A DNA stretch of 36,945 nt from Oscillospiraceae bacterium. GTDB taxonomy: Bacteria; Bacillota; Clostridia; Oscillospirales; Ruminococcaceae. Shown here piece by piece: positions 17,684 to 27,930 of the stretch; positions within the stretch are counted from its first letter, which is position 1; every line of letters begins with the position of its first letter. A program made the position numbers and the translations under genes. The stretch lies in NCBI GenBank assembly GCA_029007315.1, contig JAQXHO010000075.1:1-36945 (forward strand). The letters are read 5' to 3'. A model generated the notes under the pieces. It did no database searches, was not told the origin of the DNA, and was given only the letters and a program-made list of their open reading frames with translations.

Positions 17684-18589
17684 TCAGTCAGTTTCATAGT
17701 AGACAAACTTATTTATTACAAGCGAAACAATTCCTGCTGCCGCAAGTACGATAACAAAATATATCCACGCCATTGCGGAGGCTTCTCCGTATTTCCAGTC
17801 CACCTGCATATCCGATATTCTGCCCATGACGGCATTTCCCGGATCCGTGAAAGTATCTATGACCGTATATATAAAGCACACAAGGATCATGGGACTTACG
17901 CAAGGAAGTATTATTTTCCAGAAGCAGTCCCATTCGGAAGCTCCTTCAATACGGGCGGCTTCCTTTGAGGACTCCGGTATATTCCGCAGTGCCGCCAGAA
18001 ATATGAGTATCTGAATACCGGCATTCCATACAATGCTGAAAATACTGTTGGCAATGGTTTCAGCCGCCGCCGTTACGCCTTCTGAAATGTCGTAAATTCC
18101 CAGAAACGTCATAAGCTCAGAAAGAATATCCGTCCGGAACAGCGCTGAAAATCCGCCGGGATCGCCGTTTCCGGTGCTTATCATGTTGCCGTTTATTATA
18201 TTGAATACAGGTCCTGTGGCAATGATAACAGGCAGGAAAAACACTGCCCTTGCAAAGGTCCTGCCTCTGAATTTCTGGTTCAGAATAACCGCCGCAAAAA
18301 GTGAAAAGACCATGATAAGCGGCGTTTTCCACAGGGCAGTCACAAGCACTGACACAAGATAACTGCGGTAATTCGGGTCAGCGTTCAGAGCGTAGTCATA
18401 TTTTGCAAGACCTGCAAAGCTGCCCTTCATGCTGCCGGAAGCAGGACTTATTTCCTGGAAGGAATACATAAAGGATTCTGCCAGAGGAATCAGAAAAAAC
18501 AGCACCGCACCTGCAAGCCACAGGGCAATAAAGCCGTAGCCGTACATACTTTTTCTCTTTTGATAGCCTATTTTCACCGCAGCTCTCAC
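17684..18589 (-). CDS. sugar ABC transporter permease (MalF/CUT1-type)
   Basis: EAA-like loop PESSKEAARIEGASEWDCFWKIILPCVSPM; GTG start, possibly 18577. Confidence 0.88.
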   Translation of the reverse strand: MRAAVKIGYQKRKSMYGYGFIALWLAGAVLFFLIPLAESFMYSFQEISPASGSMKGSFAGLAKYDYALNADPNYRSYLVSVLVTALWKTPLIMVFSLFAAVILNQKFRGRTFARAVFFLPVIIATGPVFNIINGNMISTGNGDPGGFSALFRTDILSELMTFLGIYDISEGVTAAAETIANSIFSIVWNAGIQILIFLAALRNIPESSKEAARIEGASEWDCFWKIILPCVSPMILVCFIYTVIDTFTDPGNAVMGRISDMQVDWKYGEASAMAWIYFVIVLAAAGIVSLVINKFVYYETD

Positions 18590-20760
18590 CTTCCTTTTCC
18601 GATATAATCCTCCAGCAGATATTTCCTGCCATTCACCGCAACAGATTCTTTTTCAAGATCTGTTATTATTTCCGTTCCGTCTTCGTACAGGGTAAAGATT
18701 CTTCCGTTTTCCTCTCTGTAGCCTGTGATATGCTGTCCGCTTACGCTGGAAAGTATCTTCTCTGAAAATTTATAGCTCTGTACAGCCTGTTCGGTCCAGT
18801 CGTCGTAATATGTGTAATAAAGCTCATCAAGCTCCGTGCCTTTGAGTACAGACGTCTTTTCGCCTGTCATGACGTAATGAAGATCACAGCCTGCCGCTGT
18901 TGCACGAAGTATCATTTCCCTGCTGCAGGAATCTGCATTCACAGGTTCGGAGGAAAAGGACTTCACACCGTGAAGCACCGCCTGGTAAAAGGGAATATTC
19001 TCATCAAATATATCGTATCCGCCGGATGAAAGCGGAACGCTGTTTATTCTGTTCACATAGGGCAGTGCGTAGGCATTGGCTGTATCTGCAAGAATGCTTT
19101 CCATTGAATCTTCAAGTTCTGCACAGCCGCTTACCAGGTATTCACAGGCTTCTTTCCTTGAAGCAGAGCTGCCGCCGAAATCACTGTAGAGAACCGACGC
19201 CATATCCGAAACTGAAATATTCTTTATGCCCTGTCCTATGCAGTTTTCCGAAAGCTCATGGAACATATCCTCATAATCACCGGGAGAAAGCAGGAAAAAG
19301 GGATCCTTTTCCTTTTTCTGCAGTCCCGACGCCGGGTCGTAGGGATAAATTCTTGCATATTCTCCGGACAATCTTACTGCTGCGTTATCTGAAACGCTGT
19401 AGCCGCCGCCTTTTCTGAACTGAAAACTGCTGACAGCGGGATATATGAGAATATTCTCCTGACGGGCATATTCAAGAAGACTTCTGAAGCCTTCCTCATC
19501 TATGACAGATGAAGGCTCTGCCCTGGTGTCCACCATGTTCTTTATGCCCTCGTCCGTCCATTTTTTATAGCTCACCACCAGATTTTCTGCACCTGCATTC
19601 TTCATGGCTTCTATAATGCGAAGAGCCTTCACGGAATCAGTGAGCGCTGTTTTTTTTGTATAGGGAAAGCCTAAAAATGATGCCTTCTTTTCTGTGCCGC
19701 CGTACAGGTCTATATACAGCTCAGGCTTTATTTCCGCCGAAGCTGAAACATTCATTTCCTCTGTAAGGTAATCACGGTACGCTGCCGCAATATCCAGCCA
19801 GTCAATGCCTTTTTCACCTGTATCCTCCACGGGATAATACCGAAGGCATATCCTGTCAGTTTTTATATTGCCTTTTTCGTAGACGCTGAGAGCTGTGCCG
19901 TCGTCGCCTGCCATGTAATATGTATCGTTTTCCCTGAGAGTGAAATCAAAGCCGCAGATATTGTAGCTGCTCTTTGATACTCCGCTGACGCTTGCCTTCA
20001 GCTCTGCATTTGCGTCGCCCTCTGTACACACCGCCATTATGCCGTTGTTTCCATTTACTATGCCGTAAACAGGGAAATACACCTGCCTTGCCGTATCGGG
20101 AGCCTCTTTCGGCACTGAGGCAATATCTCTTCCGTAAACTGTGCCGGAATAGCTTTTTGCCCATGTCTTTCCGTTATTGAAGCGTATAAGGGCGCCGGAG
20201 CCGTCGGGAATCACAAAACAGCCTTCATCATCAGAGTCCGCCGCACCAAAGCTGCCGAGAATTTCAAGTCCTGTAACAAGCTTTCCCTTACTGCCTTCTT
20301 TCAGCTCTGAAATATCTGCCGTAACCTCCAGGCAGTCCTTCTTCAGCGAATAGGTTACAGGCAGACTTATGCCGGCTGACGCAAAATCATATGTGACCTT
20401 TGCGCCGTTCTTTTCAGGCGTTACCTTTACAGAGGCGCCGGAGAATGATCTGAGAAACGAAGAGTTATTCTTTTCTGAGGAAATACATTCTATTTTAAGC
20501 TCAGAGCGAAGCCCTTCAATAACTGCATTTGTGGCAGAAGTATCCTTTTCCGCATTTTCCGGAGAAGAACGCCATATGTATCCGCTTTTCTTGTCCTCAA
20601 GGGCGATTTCTCCGCTGTCATTATCCACATAAAATGCAAGTCTTCCATTTTCTGCCGAAGGCTTCTGCTTTTTTTCCTGTGCATATACATGAAAGGGCAT
20701 TGCTGTCACAAAGAATACAGCCGCTGTTACTGCCATGGTACATCTTATTCTGCTATTCAT
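18586..20760 (-). CDS. DUF5696-like secreted protein of unknown function
   Basis: Signal peptide; NGRLAFYVDNDSGEIALEDKKSGYIWRSSPENAEKD...; ATG 20760 after GAAGGGAG. Family named from recall. Confidence 0.7.
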   Translation of the reverse strand: MNSRIRCTMAVTAAVFFVTAMPFHVYAQEKKQKPSAENGRLAFYVDNDSGEIALEDKKSGYIWRSSPENAEKDTSATNAVIEGLRSELKIECISSEKNNSSFLRSFSGASVKVTPEKNGAKVTYDFASAGISLPVTYSLKKDCLEVTADISELKEGSKGKLVTGLEILGSFGAADSDDEGCFVIPDGSGALIRFNNGKTWAKSYSGTVYGRDIASVPKEAPDTARQVYFPVYGIVNGNNGIMAVCTEGDANAELKASVSGVSKSSYNICGFDFTLRENDTYYMAGDDGTALSVYEKGNIKTDRICLRYYPVEDTGEKGIDWLDIAAAYRDYLTEEMNVSASAEIKPELYIDLYGGTEKKASFLGFPYTKKTALTDSVKALRIIEAMKNAGAENLVVSYKKWTDEGIKNMVDTRAEPSSVIDEEGFRSLLEYARQENILIYPAVSSFQFRKGGGYSVSDNAAVRLSGEYARIYPYDPASGLQKKEKDPFFLLSPGDYEDMFHELSENCIGQGIKNISVSDMASVLYSDFGGSSASRKEACEYLVSGCAELEDSMESILADTANAYALPYVNRINSVPLSSGGYDIFDENIPFYQAVLHGVKSFSSEPVNADSCSREMILRATAAGCDLHYVMTGEKTSVLKGTELDELYYTYYDDWTEQAVQSYKFSEKILSSVSGQHITGYREENGRIFTLYEDGTEIITDLEKESVAVNGRKYLLEDYIGKGR

Positions 20761-20774
20761 CTGCTTCACTCCCT

Positions 20775-22856
20775 TCATTCCCTTATTCTGTACATTATTT
20801 CCGAATAAACTGACGCTGCAAAAACATATATCTGCTGAAACAGCGCTGCCACCGTTACAAGGAGAACAAGCATTACAAGCATTGCCAAAAGGCTCATAAA
20901 CAAAGACAAAAATGTCCTTCCCAGGGAAAACTGCTGTACCGCCTTAACTGCCGTAAGCATAAGCAGAGCAGACCACATCAAACCAACAGCTCCGGGAATC
21001 ACAATAAATATTTCCTCTTCACGTATCAGTACATGGGAAAGGATGGTCTGTAGGTAAAGTCCTGTCACATAGGGAACGAGAGCGTAGGAGCTGTAAATGT
21101 ATATTTTTCTCATAGACCCTTCGCCGTCAAGAAGAGTGGATACACTGCGGTTTCCCACAGTCCATGCAAGGAACAGCACCGCTGTACGCACTAAAAAAGG
21201 CACTATGCTGAACTGCTCATTGCTTACCATAACGAACTGTTTTCCGGAAAATCTTTCATGGAGAATTTCTCCTGCAAACCAGAAAAATATTATGACATTG
21301 GCGGCGGCAAGAGAGCCTGCCTTTTTCCATCTCAGGTCTTCAAAGCCTTCAAAAGGGTGAAATACTGTATGAGCGATCCACTTTCCTGCTGAAAAGGCGT
21401 ACATTTCGAATATATCCTTTTCAGCTGATGAATGCCTGCGTCTTCTGATATGACCATATATACAGCAAATAAGAACAACAAGCACAAGGGCGGCAATGAC
21501 CCATGTGAAATTATCACGGAGCCACTCTGAACGTCTTCCTTCAAACGCCTTGTCATACAGATATGAGGAACCGGACAGCTCTGCATATTCCATTGCACCT
21601 GCGTAATTTCCCAGGCTGAAAAGTCCTGCTGATATGCCTTTATATGCGGCGGTGTAATTGCCGTCCTGCCTTAGAACCTGCTGCCATGGTTCTATTGATT
21701 CCTCGTATCTGCCTTCATTATAAAGCTCTGCCGCAATATGAACAGACCTTCCGAAATCCGTTTCTTCAAATACCGTAACATTATTTTTTATGGGATCCGC
21801 AGCATAGATATTTGTTCCCGATGACTCTACTGCGGAAGGTGCCGCTGAAAATCCTCCCAGACGATCGCTGCGTTCGCCGATTATGAAAAGAAGCACACCT
21901 TTTTCATCATACTGGAATATACGTCCGTTTTCTTCGTCAAGGCAGCATATTCTGCCGGCTTCATCAATGTCCGTATCAACAAATCTTGTCACTGAATATG
22001 AAGATGTATCTCCGAACTCCGTTTCCTTGCCGGCAAAGAGATTTGTTCCGCCGGGACTTACCTTTTTCACACGGTCAGCTCCTGCATCTTCCGATTTTGT
22101 AACTGTAAAGAGAAATCCCTCATCATCAATGTCGAAATTTGTTATTCCGGCAGGAACTGTGCGTGATGAACCTGCCCGCATTTTATCTGTGGCAAAAAGC
22201 TTCCGCAAATAGGATATTATCACTTCTGCCGTTTCTGCGGTTCTGTTTGCTCCGAAAAAACCTTTGAATTCACCTTCCCTGTCAAAAAACGCCGCACCGC
22301 CTGTCACTCCCGAAATAACAGCATAAATGTTACCTGCCTTGTCTGCTGCCACCTTCACGGGATTAAAGGTTTCGTTATCATATACCGGAGAATCCGGCTT
22401 TGAGATTATCCGGATAACATTTCCCTTTGGATCAGATACGATTATACGTGAATTACCTGTATCCGCTATGTACATAAGTCCGCTGTCAGATACGAACACT
22501 CCTTCCGGAGCATTCAGAGATGTTTTCTGTCCCTTGTCATTAAAGACTGTATATTCTCCTTCAGTCCTTGTAAAATCCTCATTTACGCAGACTATGCGGT
22601 TATTTCCCTTATCCGCTACATAAAAGCGTCCGTCACTTCCTCTGTATATATCAGAAGGCTCGCTGAATTCTCCGCAGCCAAGCTCTGTTCCGCTGACTGA
22701 ACGCACCGGTCTGTATCCTGCCTGGGATGGCACTGCTTCTCCGGTGCTGTCGTAGGTGTAGGTATTGTAATTCTCCTGGGCTGAGGCGATAGTTCCTGTG
22801 ATAAAAAGCAGCAGCATAAATACAGCCGGAATTACAATTTTAAGTATTCTGTTCAC
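20775..22856 (-). CDS. NHL/beta-propeller-like extracellular protein with C-terminal YIP1-like membrane domain
   Basis: GCGEFSEPSDIYRGSDGRFYVADKGNNRIVCVNED, LNAPEGVFVSDSGLMYIADTGNSRIIVSDPKG repeats; TPR-like middle; multi-TM C-terminus; GTG start after AAAGGAG. Confidence 0.75.
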   Translation of the reverse strand: MNRILKIVIPAVFMLLLFITGTIASAQENYNTYTYDSTGEAVPSQAGYRPVRSVSGTELGCGEFSEPSDIYRGSDGRFYVADKGNNRIVCVNEDFTRTEGEYTVFNDKGQKTSLNAPEGVFVSDSGLMYIADTGNSRIIVSDPKGNVIRIISKPDSPVYDNETFNPVKVAADKAGNIYAVISGVTGGAAFFDREGEFKGFFGANRTAETAEVIISYLRKLFATDKMRAGSSRTVPAGITNFDIDDEGFLFTVTKSEDAGADRVKKVSPGGTNLFAGKETEFGDTSSYSVTRFVDTDIDEAGRICCLDEENGRIFQYDEKGVLLFIIGERSDRLGGFSAAPSAVESSGTNIYAADPIKNNVTVFEETDFGRSVHIAAELYNEGRYEESIEPWQQVLRQDGNYTAAYKGISAGLFSLGNYAGAMEYAELSGSSYLYDKAFEGRRSEWLRDNFTWVIAALVLVVLICCIYGHIRRRRHSSAEKDIFEMYAFSAGKWIAHTVFHPFEGFEDLRWKKAGSLAAANVIIFFWFAGEILHERFSGKQFVMVSNEQFSIVPFLVRTAVLFLAWTVGNRSVSTLLDGEGSMRKIYIYSSYALVPYVTGLYLQTILSHVLIREEEIFIVIPGAVGLMWSALLMLTAVKAVQQFSLGRTFLSLFMSLLAMLVMLVLLVTVAALFQQIYVFAASVYSEIMYRIRE

Positions 22857-22890
22857 TTACGCCGCTCCTTTCGTTTAATATCCTGTCCGG

Positions 22891-23733
22891 TTATTCCTTT
22901 ATGCCGGAATGTGCCATTGTATCTATGATCTGCCTCTGGGCAAGCATGAAAATCACCGCAGGAGGAATCAGCATGAATACTGCCGCCGCCATTGCCACAC
23001 CTGCCCTTGCTATGCCTGCCTGAGCTGCCTGCTGTACTGCTGTACTAAGAGTTTTAAGGGATTCATCAAACACAAATGAACCGCTCTGAATATTCCATGC
23101 TGACTGAAAGGCAAATATCACCACTGTCATAAGGGCAGGCTTCTGATTCGGAATAACTACCTGCCAGCAGGTACGGAAAAGTCCTGCACCGTCAACCTTT
23201 GCCGCTTCTATTACAGAATCCGGCATCTGGCTTATGGACTGCCGCATAAGAAAAAGACATAAGGGCGACGCTGCATAGGGAAATACAAGAGCTGAAAATG
23301 TGTTTATCATTCCTATTTTAGCCATTACTATGTACTGCATTATGCCTGTAACACTGCTCTGATAAAGCAGTGATATTACCACAAGGCTGTTAAGCAGCTT
23401 TGCTCCGGGAAACTTCACCTTTGCAAGGCAGAAGCCTGCCATTGCAGAAAATATCACCTGCATTCCCGTAACAGATACTGTCACCATTACGCTGTTGAAA
23501 ACGTATCTGGAAAAGGGTACGTTCAGGTCGCTGCATATGCTGAACATATCCTTATAATTTGAAAGAGTGGGCTCCATTGCATAGAGCTTCGGCGGGAATA
23601 TAAAAAATTCCTGCACCGGCTTTACCGACATTACCACTGCCAGATATACAGGAAGCAGCATGAACAGACCAAGCAGTGCCAGAAAAACAAATATTCCTAT
23701 TGTGCCAATGGTTCTTCGCTTTGAATGCACCAT
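22891..23733 (-). CDS. carbohydrate ABC transporter permease (CUT1)
   Basis: PDSVIEAAKVDGAGLFRTCWQVVIPNQKPALMTV EAA loop; start after AAAGGAGGAAAAGGC. Confidence 0.88.
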   Translation of the reverse strand: MVHSKRRTIGTIGIFVFLALLGLFMLLPVYLAVVMSVKPVQEFFIFPPKLYAMEPTLSNYKDMFSICSDLNVPFSRYVFNSVMVTVSVTGMQVIFSAMAGFCLAKVKFPGAKLLNSLVVISLLYQSSVTGIMQYIVMAKIGMINTFSALVFPYAASPLCLFLMRQSISQMPDSVIEAAKVDGAGLFRTCWQVVIPNQKPALMTVVIFAFQSAWNIQSGSFVFDESLKTLSTAVQQAAQAGIARAGVAMAAAVFMLIPPAVIFMLAQRQIIDTMAHSGIKE

Positions 23734-23763
23734 GCCTTTTCCTCCTTTCAGCGGTAATGTCAT

Positions 23764-23937
23764 AGGCAAAACCGCACAAAGACTGTGCGTAAGATGCGCA
23801 GTCAGATTTTTTGTCAGATGAAACCAAAAACGCAGCTGATACTTTGTGTATCAGCGAGGCTTTTGGTGAAATATGACGGAAAAACTGCAAGCAGATTGCG
23901 TGCAGAGCCGTCAGGCGTGCTTTGTGCGGTTTTGCCT
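23764..23937 (+). repeat. MITE-like repeat, family 1, copy A (174 bp, perfect 18-bp terminal inverted repeats)
   Basis: AGGCAAAACCGCACAAAG ... CTTTGTGCGGTTTTGCCT; internal hairpin GCTGATAC-tttgt-GTATCAGC. Confidence 0.9.
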
Positions 23938-23941
23938 GCAA

Positions 23942-24832
23942 TCAATCTGAATATTTCCCCAGAACTCTTCCTACCAGCCGGCTGAGCAGATACATAACAA
24001 CGAAAAGTATCATACATATAGCCGAAGCCATGCCCATTTCATAACGTATCCAGCCGTAATCGCAGGCATGATTCATAAGGGTATGGGCTCGGTAATCCGT
24101 GCTGGGAAGTCCGGCAAGATTCTGGGAAACAGTTCCTGCCGCAAAGGAGCTTACTATCTGCATAACCGCCGCAAACATAAGCTGAGGAGCCATTGCAGGG
24201 ATCGTTATATACACAAGCTCCTGCCAGCGGTTCTTTATGCCCTCTATTGCACCTGCTTCATAAAGGGTGCGGTCAATGCTCCGGAAACCTGCACTGAGGG
24301 CAAGAAATCCTGCTCCAAGGCTTACCCACATCTGCACGACTATTGTGGCGCTCAGAACATAGGAACCGTCTGTAAGCCACTGTATGGGTGCGGTTATAAA
24401 TCCCATATCAAGCAGAAAGGAATTCAGATATCCGTGGGAATCACCGCTGAATATTATTTTCCACACAGTGTATATTCCCGCCATTGAAGGTATGTAAAAT
24501 ATAAGCGTGAATATGGTCCTCAGCACAGGACGCATCTCATTGATAAGCCATGCCAGCAGAAAACAGAGAATATAGCTTACAGGACCTGTGAACACTGCAA
24601 CAATTATTGTTACACGTATGGACTGTATAAATATCTTGTCCGACATGAAAAGTGCGCCGTAGTTTGAAAGTCCTGTGAATTTCGGCGGCTGTACCATATT
24701 GAAATCAGTAAAGCTTACAGGCAGGGACATGACAACCGGGATAACTGTAAACACCGTAAACAGCAGCATAAAGGGCAGTATCATGAGATATGCTCCTCTG
24801 TTTTTCTTTATGGCTCTGAGCGTTTCAGTCAT
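23942..24832 (-). CDS. sugar ABC transporter permease (CUT1)
   Basis: RTLYEAGAIEGIKNRWQELVYITIPAMAPQ EAA loop; ATG 24832 overlaps the upstream stop. Confidence 0.88.
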   Translation of the reverse strand: MTETLRAIKKNRGAYLMILPFMLLFTVFTVIPVVMSLPVSFTDFNMVQPPKFTGLSNYGALFMSDKIFIQSIRVTIIVAVFTGPVSYILCFLLAWLINEMRPVLRTIFTLIFYIPSMAGIYTVWKIIFSGDSHGYLNSFLLDMGFITAPIQWLTDGSYVLSATIVVQMWVSLGAGFLALSAGFRSIDRTLYEAGAIEGIKNRWQELVYITIPAMAPQLMFAAVMQIVSSFAAGTVSQNLAGLPSTDYRAHTLMNHACDYGWIRYEMGMASAICMILFVVMYLLSRLVGRVLGKYSD

Positions 24833-27830
24833 CTGTCTGTCCTCCCATGACCTTTCTCTTCCGGGCGATCTCGTCATTTATATCACGGTTGTACCACATA
24901 AGGGTATCTCTTCCGTTGGCGCCGTTATTTACTGTGTCACGGAAGGCATTCATAATATTTCTTGTAACTGCATAAGAAGCAGGTATTATGGGTATCTCAC
25001 GTATCTCCGCCATGGATTCTTCTATAGATCCAAGCTCCTCTGAAGACCATGAAAGCTGTTTCAGAACATCAGGCGAAGCAGGAGCATATCTGCCCATTCT
25101 GCCCAGAAGTCCCTCTGTCTGTCTTGCATATTCAGTCTGAACATCTTCACTGGAAAACCACTTTATATATTCCCATGCCGCTTCAGTTTTCCTGTCATCT
25201 CCCTTGTCAAATACCACCGCACCGGTACCGGAGGCATTAACTGCATGGGATATGCTTCCGTCTTCTCTTTCCGTTCCGGGTATGAAGCAGAAATCCCATG
25301 TGCCTCTGATTTCCGGAGCCGCTTCCGTAAGCTGATTGTAAAATGTATAATCTGCAATCACCACAGGATATTCGCCTGTACGGAATCTGCTGAAGCTGTC
25401 ATACTGCTGTGCCAGACCATATTTTGTATAAAAATCAGTCCATTCTCCGAAGGCGTCAACTGCTTCATTTGTATCAAAGACTGTCTTTGTTTTATCCTCG
25501 TTATAATAATTAAGTCCTCTCTGCAAAAGAAGGGCGGCAAAGGTATGGCCGCTTTCTGTTGCAGGCGAAGTCTGGGAAACGCTGAATTCCGTATTTGCAC
25601 CGGGAAGTATCAGACCTGCGGACATATAGTTTCTCTGAAGGGCAGGCAGCATATCCCTCAGCTCCTGCCAGGTTTCCGGCGGCTTTGAAAAGCCAAGCTC
25701 TGCAAGCACATCTTTTCTGTAAAACATCATTGCCCAGGTTCTTGTAAGAGGCAGTCCATATACGCTGTCCTCATAGGAATAAGGCACAAGGGCTTCCTCC
25801 GGATACTGAGCCGCCGCACTATCATAACCGGAAAACTCTGAAATATCTGCAAGAAGTCCACGGCTTCCGAGATTTATCACATCGTCGCCCTTCATAAACA
25901 GTACTGCGTCCGGACCTTTTCCTGCAAGACTGGCTTCCGTTATTCCTCCGGACACAAGATTTACAGATACAGAAACGCCGCTTTCAGACACAAATTCAGA
26001 TTTGGTCAGTTCTCTTATTACCTGCACCTGTTCCCGTCCCAGCTGTACCCATACGTTTATTGTATCTTCTCCCGTCGCCTGCCGGTCTGCTGTATAATCC
26101 TCACTGAAGGAGGCTGTGAATCTCCGGAAGCCGTATGCCAGTTTTTCAAAAAATCCAGGTTCGTTTTCATTAAAATCCACGCCCTTTGCCGCAAGCTCAA
26201 TATAATCTATCTCCAGCGGCTGGTCACGGTAATTGCACATCCATGCGGAAACAGAGGTGAGATAATCCTTTATCTGAGAAAGATACTTCGGTATTTTAAG
26301 AGGCGAACTGCTGCATGAATCAAGGATAACGGCAAGATTTTCAAGTATAGCCGCTTCTGAGCCGCCTGTTCCAGACAATTCCTCTATATCGCCCTTTACT
26401 TCAAGAAGTTCATCTGCAAGCCTTGCGAAATCCTCTGTTATGCCTGGAATTTTCTCGTGGACATAATAATCCGTATAGGTATCCGGCACAGGACCTGTTA
26501 TCATTACTATTTTTCTGTAGTGATCATTAAGCTCTTCCGTTATGTCATCAAGCCTTTGTATGTATCCTCCAATAACTCCAGGCACTGCCTCCATAGTTAT
26601 GCTGTGGCTTTCATCTGCTGTAAGATATATGTACAGCTCCCTGTTATCCAGGGTTTTCACCTCAGTCATTTCAAAGTCCGTGCTGTAATTAAACCTCACT
26701 GCCTGCATATCCTCGCACAGGACCTTTCCGTCAATATATATTCTGCGGTTGGAGAAAAATCCTCTCATTTCATCCTGTCTTGCCATTATGCCAAGCCTGT
26801 ACCAGCCGTCACAGGGCACAACCACACTCCATGTCATGCTCTGCCCCGACTTCTTAAAACCGCCCTTGCCTATTGTATTATAGAGAATATGCTCCGGGTC
26901 TGAGGGTGACACACTGCATACCGTATTGTCATATGTGGGATAAAGCGAAGGGTCTGATTTGTATACAGCTGCTTCGCCTTCTGTTCTAAGCGGCTCGGCA
27001 GGCATATTTCCAATATCCTCAGCAGAATTTACAGATGAAACATATTCATCATAGGTGCAGAGGCTTTCCAAAGGACAGAGTTTTATGTATTCAACGGCAA
27101 GGCTTCCTCTCTGCACATCAAATTCCGCTGTATGCCTGCCCTTTTCAAAATAAAAAATCAGCGGCTCATTGTAAAGTCCGTCCGGATCCTTCAATGGACT
27201 GCACAGCCACATTTCAGTCTGTACCTGAACAGGGCGTATCTCATTACCTGCGCTGTCCTTTCTTATGTCACGCTCATTTCTGTAAACCTTGCTGAGCCTT
27301 ATTCTTTCAGCAGAATCAAAGGGAATCTCTCCGTCTACGGAAACAGACAGCTCTATCTCCGAGGAATCCGATACAATGGGGCAATAGGAGATCTCCAGGG
27401 AATATACCCCTGTTTCCGGAACGTTTATTTCATAGGAAAACCTGCCCTTTTCGCTTTTGCAGATAAGAACGCCGCTTCGGGTTTCGCCATTTTCAAGGTC
27501 GGTGTATTCTCCTGTATCATAGCTTTCGCAGTCAGCTTCAAGAAAATCGCAGCCGGATACCGTAACCGCTGAACCGGGACGGGATTCATCTTTATACTTT
27601 TCATAATAATCCCTGTAGGGTGCATAAGACTCATAAAGCGGTTCCGGCTCTTCGCATATCTCCGCATTTTCAGCATATGTAAATGAAACGGTCTGCTGAT
27701 CCTCAGCAGAAACCCATGCCGTATCTGCTCCGGTATTCAGTATCATCATCAGACTTGTCAAGATAAGTACGCTGCGTTTTTTTCTGCCTGCCACGATTTT
27801 CCCAGCCCTTCTGTAGGCACATTTGCCCAT
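24825..27830 (-). CDS. extracellular solute-binding protein with large N-terminal beta-rich, carbohydrate-binding-like extension
   Basis: 1001 aa. C-terminal half is SBP family 1-like (LPLTRTWAMMFYRKDVLAELGFSKPPETWQELRDML, AAWEYIKWFSSEDVQTEYARQ). Exact start uncertain. Confidence 0.8.
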   Translation of the reverse strand: MGKCAYRRAGKIVAGRKKRSVLILTSLMMILNTGADTAWVSAEDQQTVSFTYAENAEICEEPEPLYESYAPYRDYYEKYKDESRPGSAVTVSGCDFLEADCESYDTGEYTDLENGETRSGVLICKSEKGRFSYEINVPETGVYSLEISYCPIVSDSSEIELSVSVDGEIPFDSAERIRLSKVYRNERDIRKDSAGNEIRPVQVQTEMWLCSPLKDPDGLYNEPLIFYFEKGRHTAEFDVQRGSLAVEYIKLCPLESLCTYDEYVSSVNSAEDIGNMPAEPLRTEGEAAVYKSDPSLYPTYDNTVCSVSPSDPEHILYNTIGKGGFKKSGQSMTWSVVVPCDGWYRLGIMARQDEMRGFFSNRRIYIDGKVLCEDMQAVRFNYSTDFEMTEVKTLDNRELYIYLTADESHSITMEAVPGVIGGYIQRLDDITEELNDHYRKIVMITGPVPDTYTDYYVHEKIPGITEDFARLADELLEVKGDIEELSGTGGSEAAILENLAVILDSCSSSPLKIPKYLSQIKDYLTSVSAWMCNYRDQPLEIDYIELAAKGVDFNENEPGFFEKLAYGFRRFTASFSEDYTADRQATGEDTINVWVQLGREQVQVIRELTKSEFVSESGVSVSVNLVSGGITEASLAGKGPDAVLFMKGDDVINLGSRGLLADISEFSGYDSAAAQYPEEALVPYSYEDSVYGLPLTRTWAMMFYRKDVLAELGFSKPPETWQELRDMLPALQRNYMSAGLILPGANTEFSVSQTSPATESGHTFAALLLQRGLNYYNEDKTKTVFDTNEAVDAFGEWTDFYTKYGLAQQYDSFSRFRTGEYPVVIADYTFYNQLTEAAPEIRGTWDFCFIPGTEREDGSISHAVNASGTGAVVFDKGDDRKTEAAWEYIKWFSSEDVQTEYARQTEGLLGRMGRYAPASPDVLKQLSWSSEELGSIEESMAEIREIPIIPASYAVTRNIMNAFRDTVNNGANGRDTLMWYNRDINDEIARKRKVMGGQTDD

Positions 27831-27930
27831 TATACGTATTATTATATCAAATTTACAGCCATTTTGTCAAGATGTGCAATATAGCTTACAAAGAACTGTG
27901 GGTTTTGTGCATTATGATGTGAGAAACTAA

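Noticed and set aside
18900-19418. Plus-strand 172-aa ORF antisense to the DUF5696 gene
   Set aside because: Composition typical of antisense reading of a coding frame; no independent RBS or motif support.
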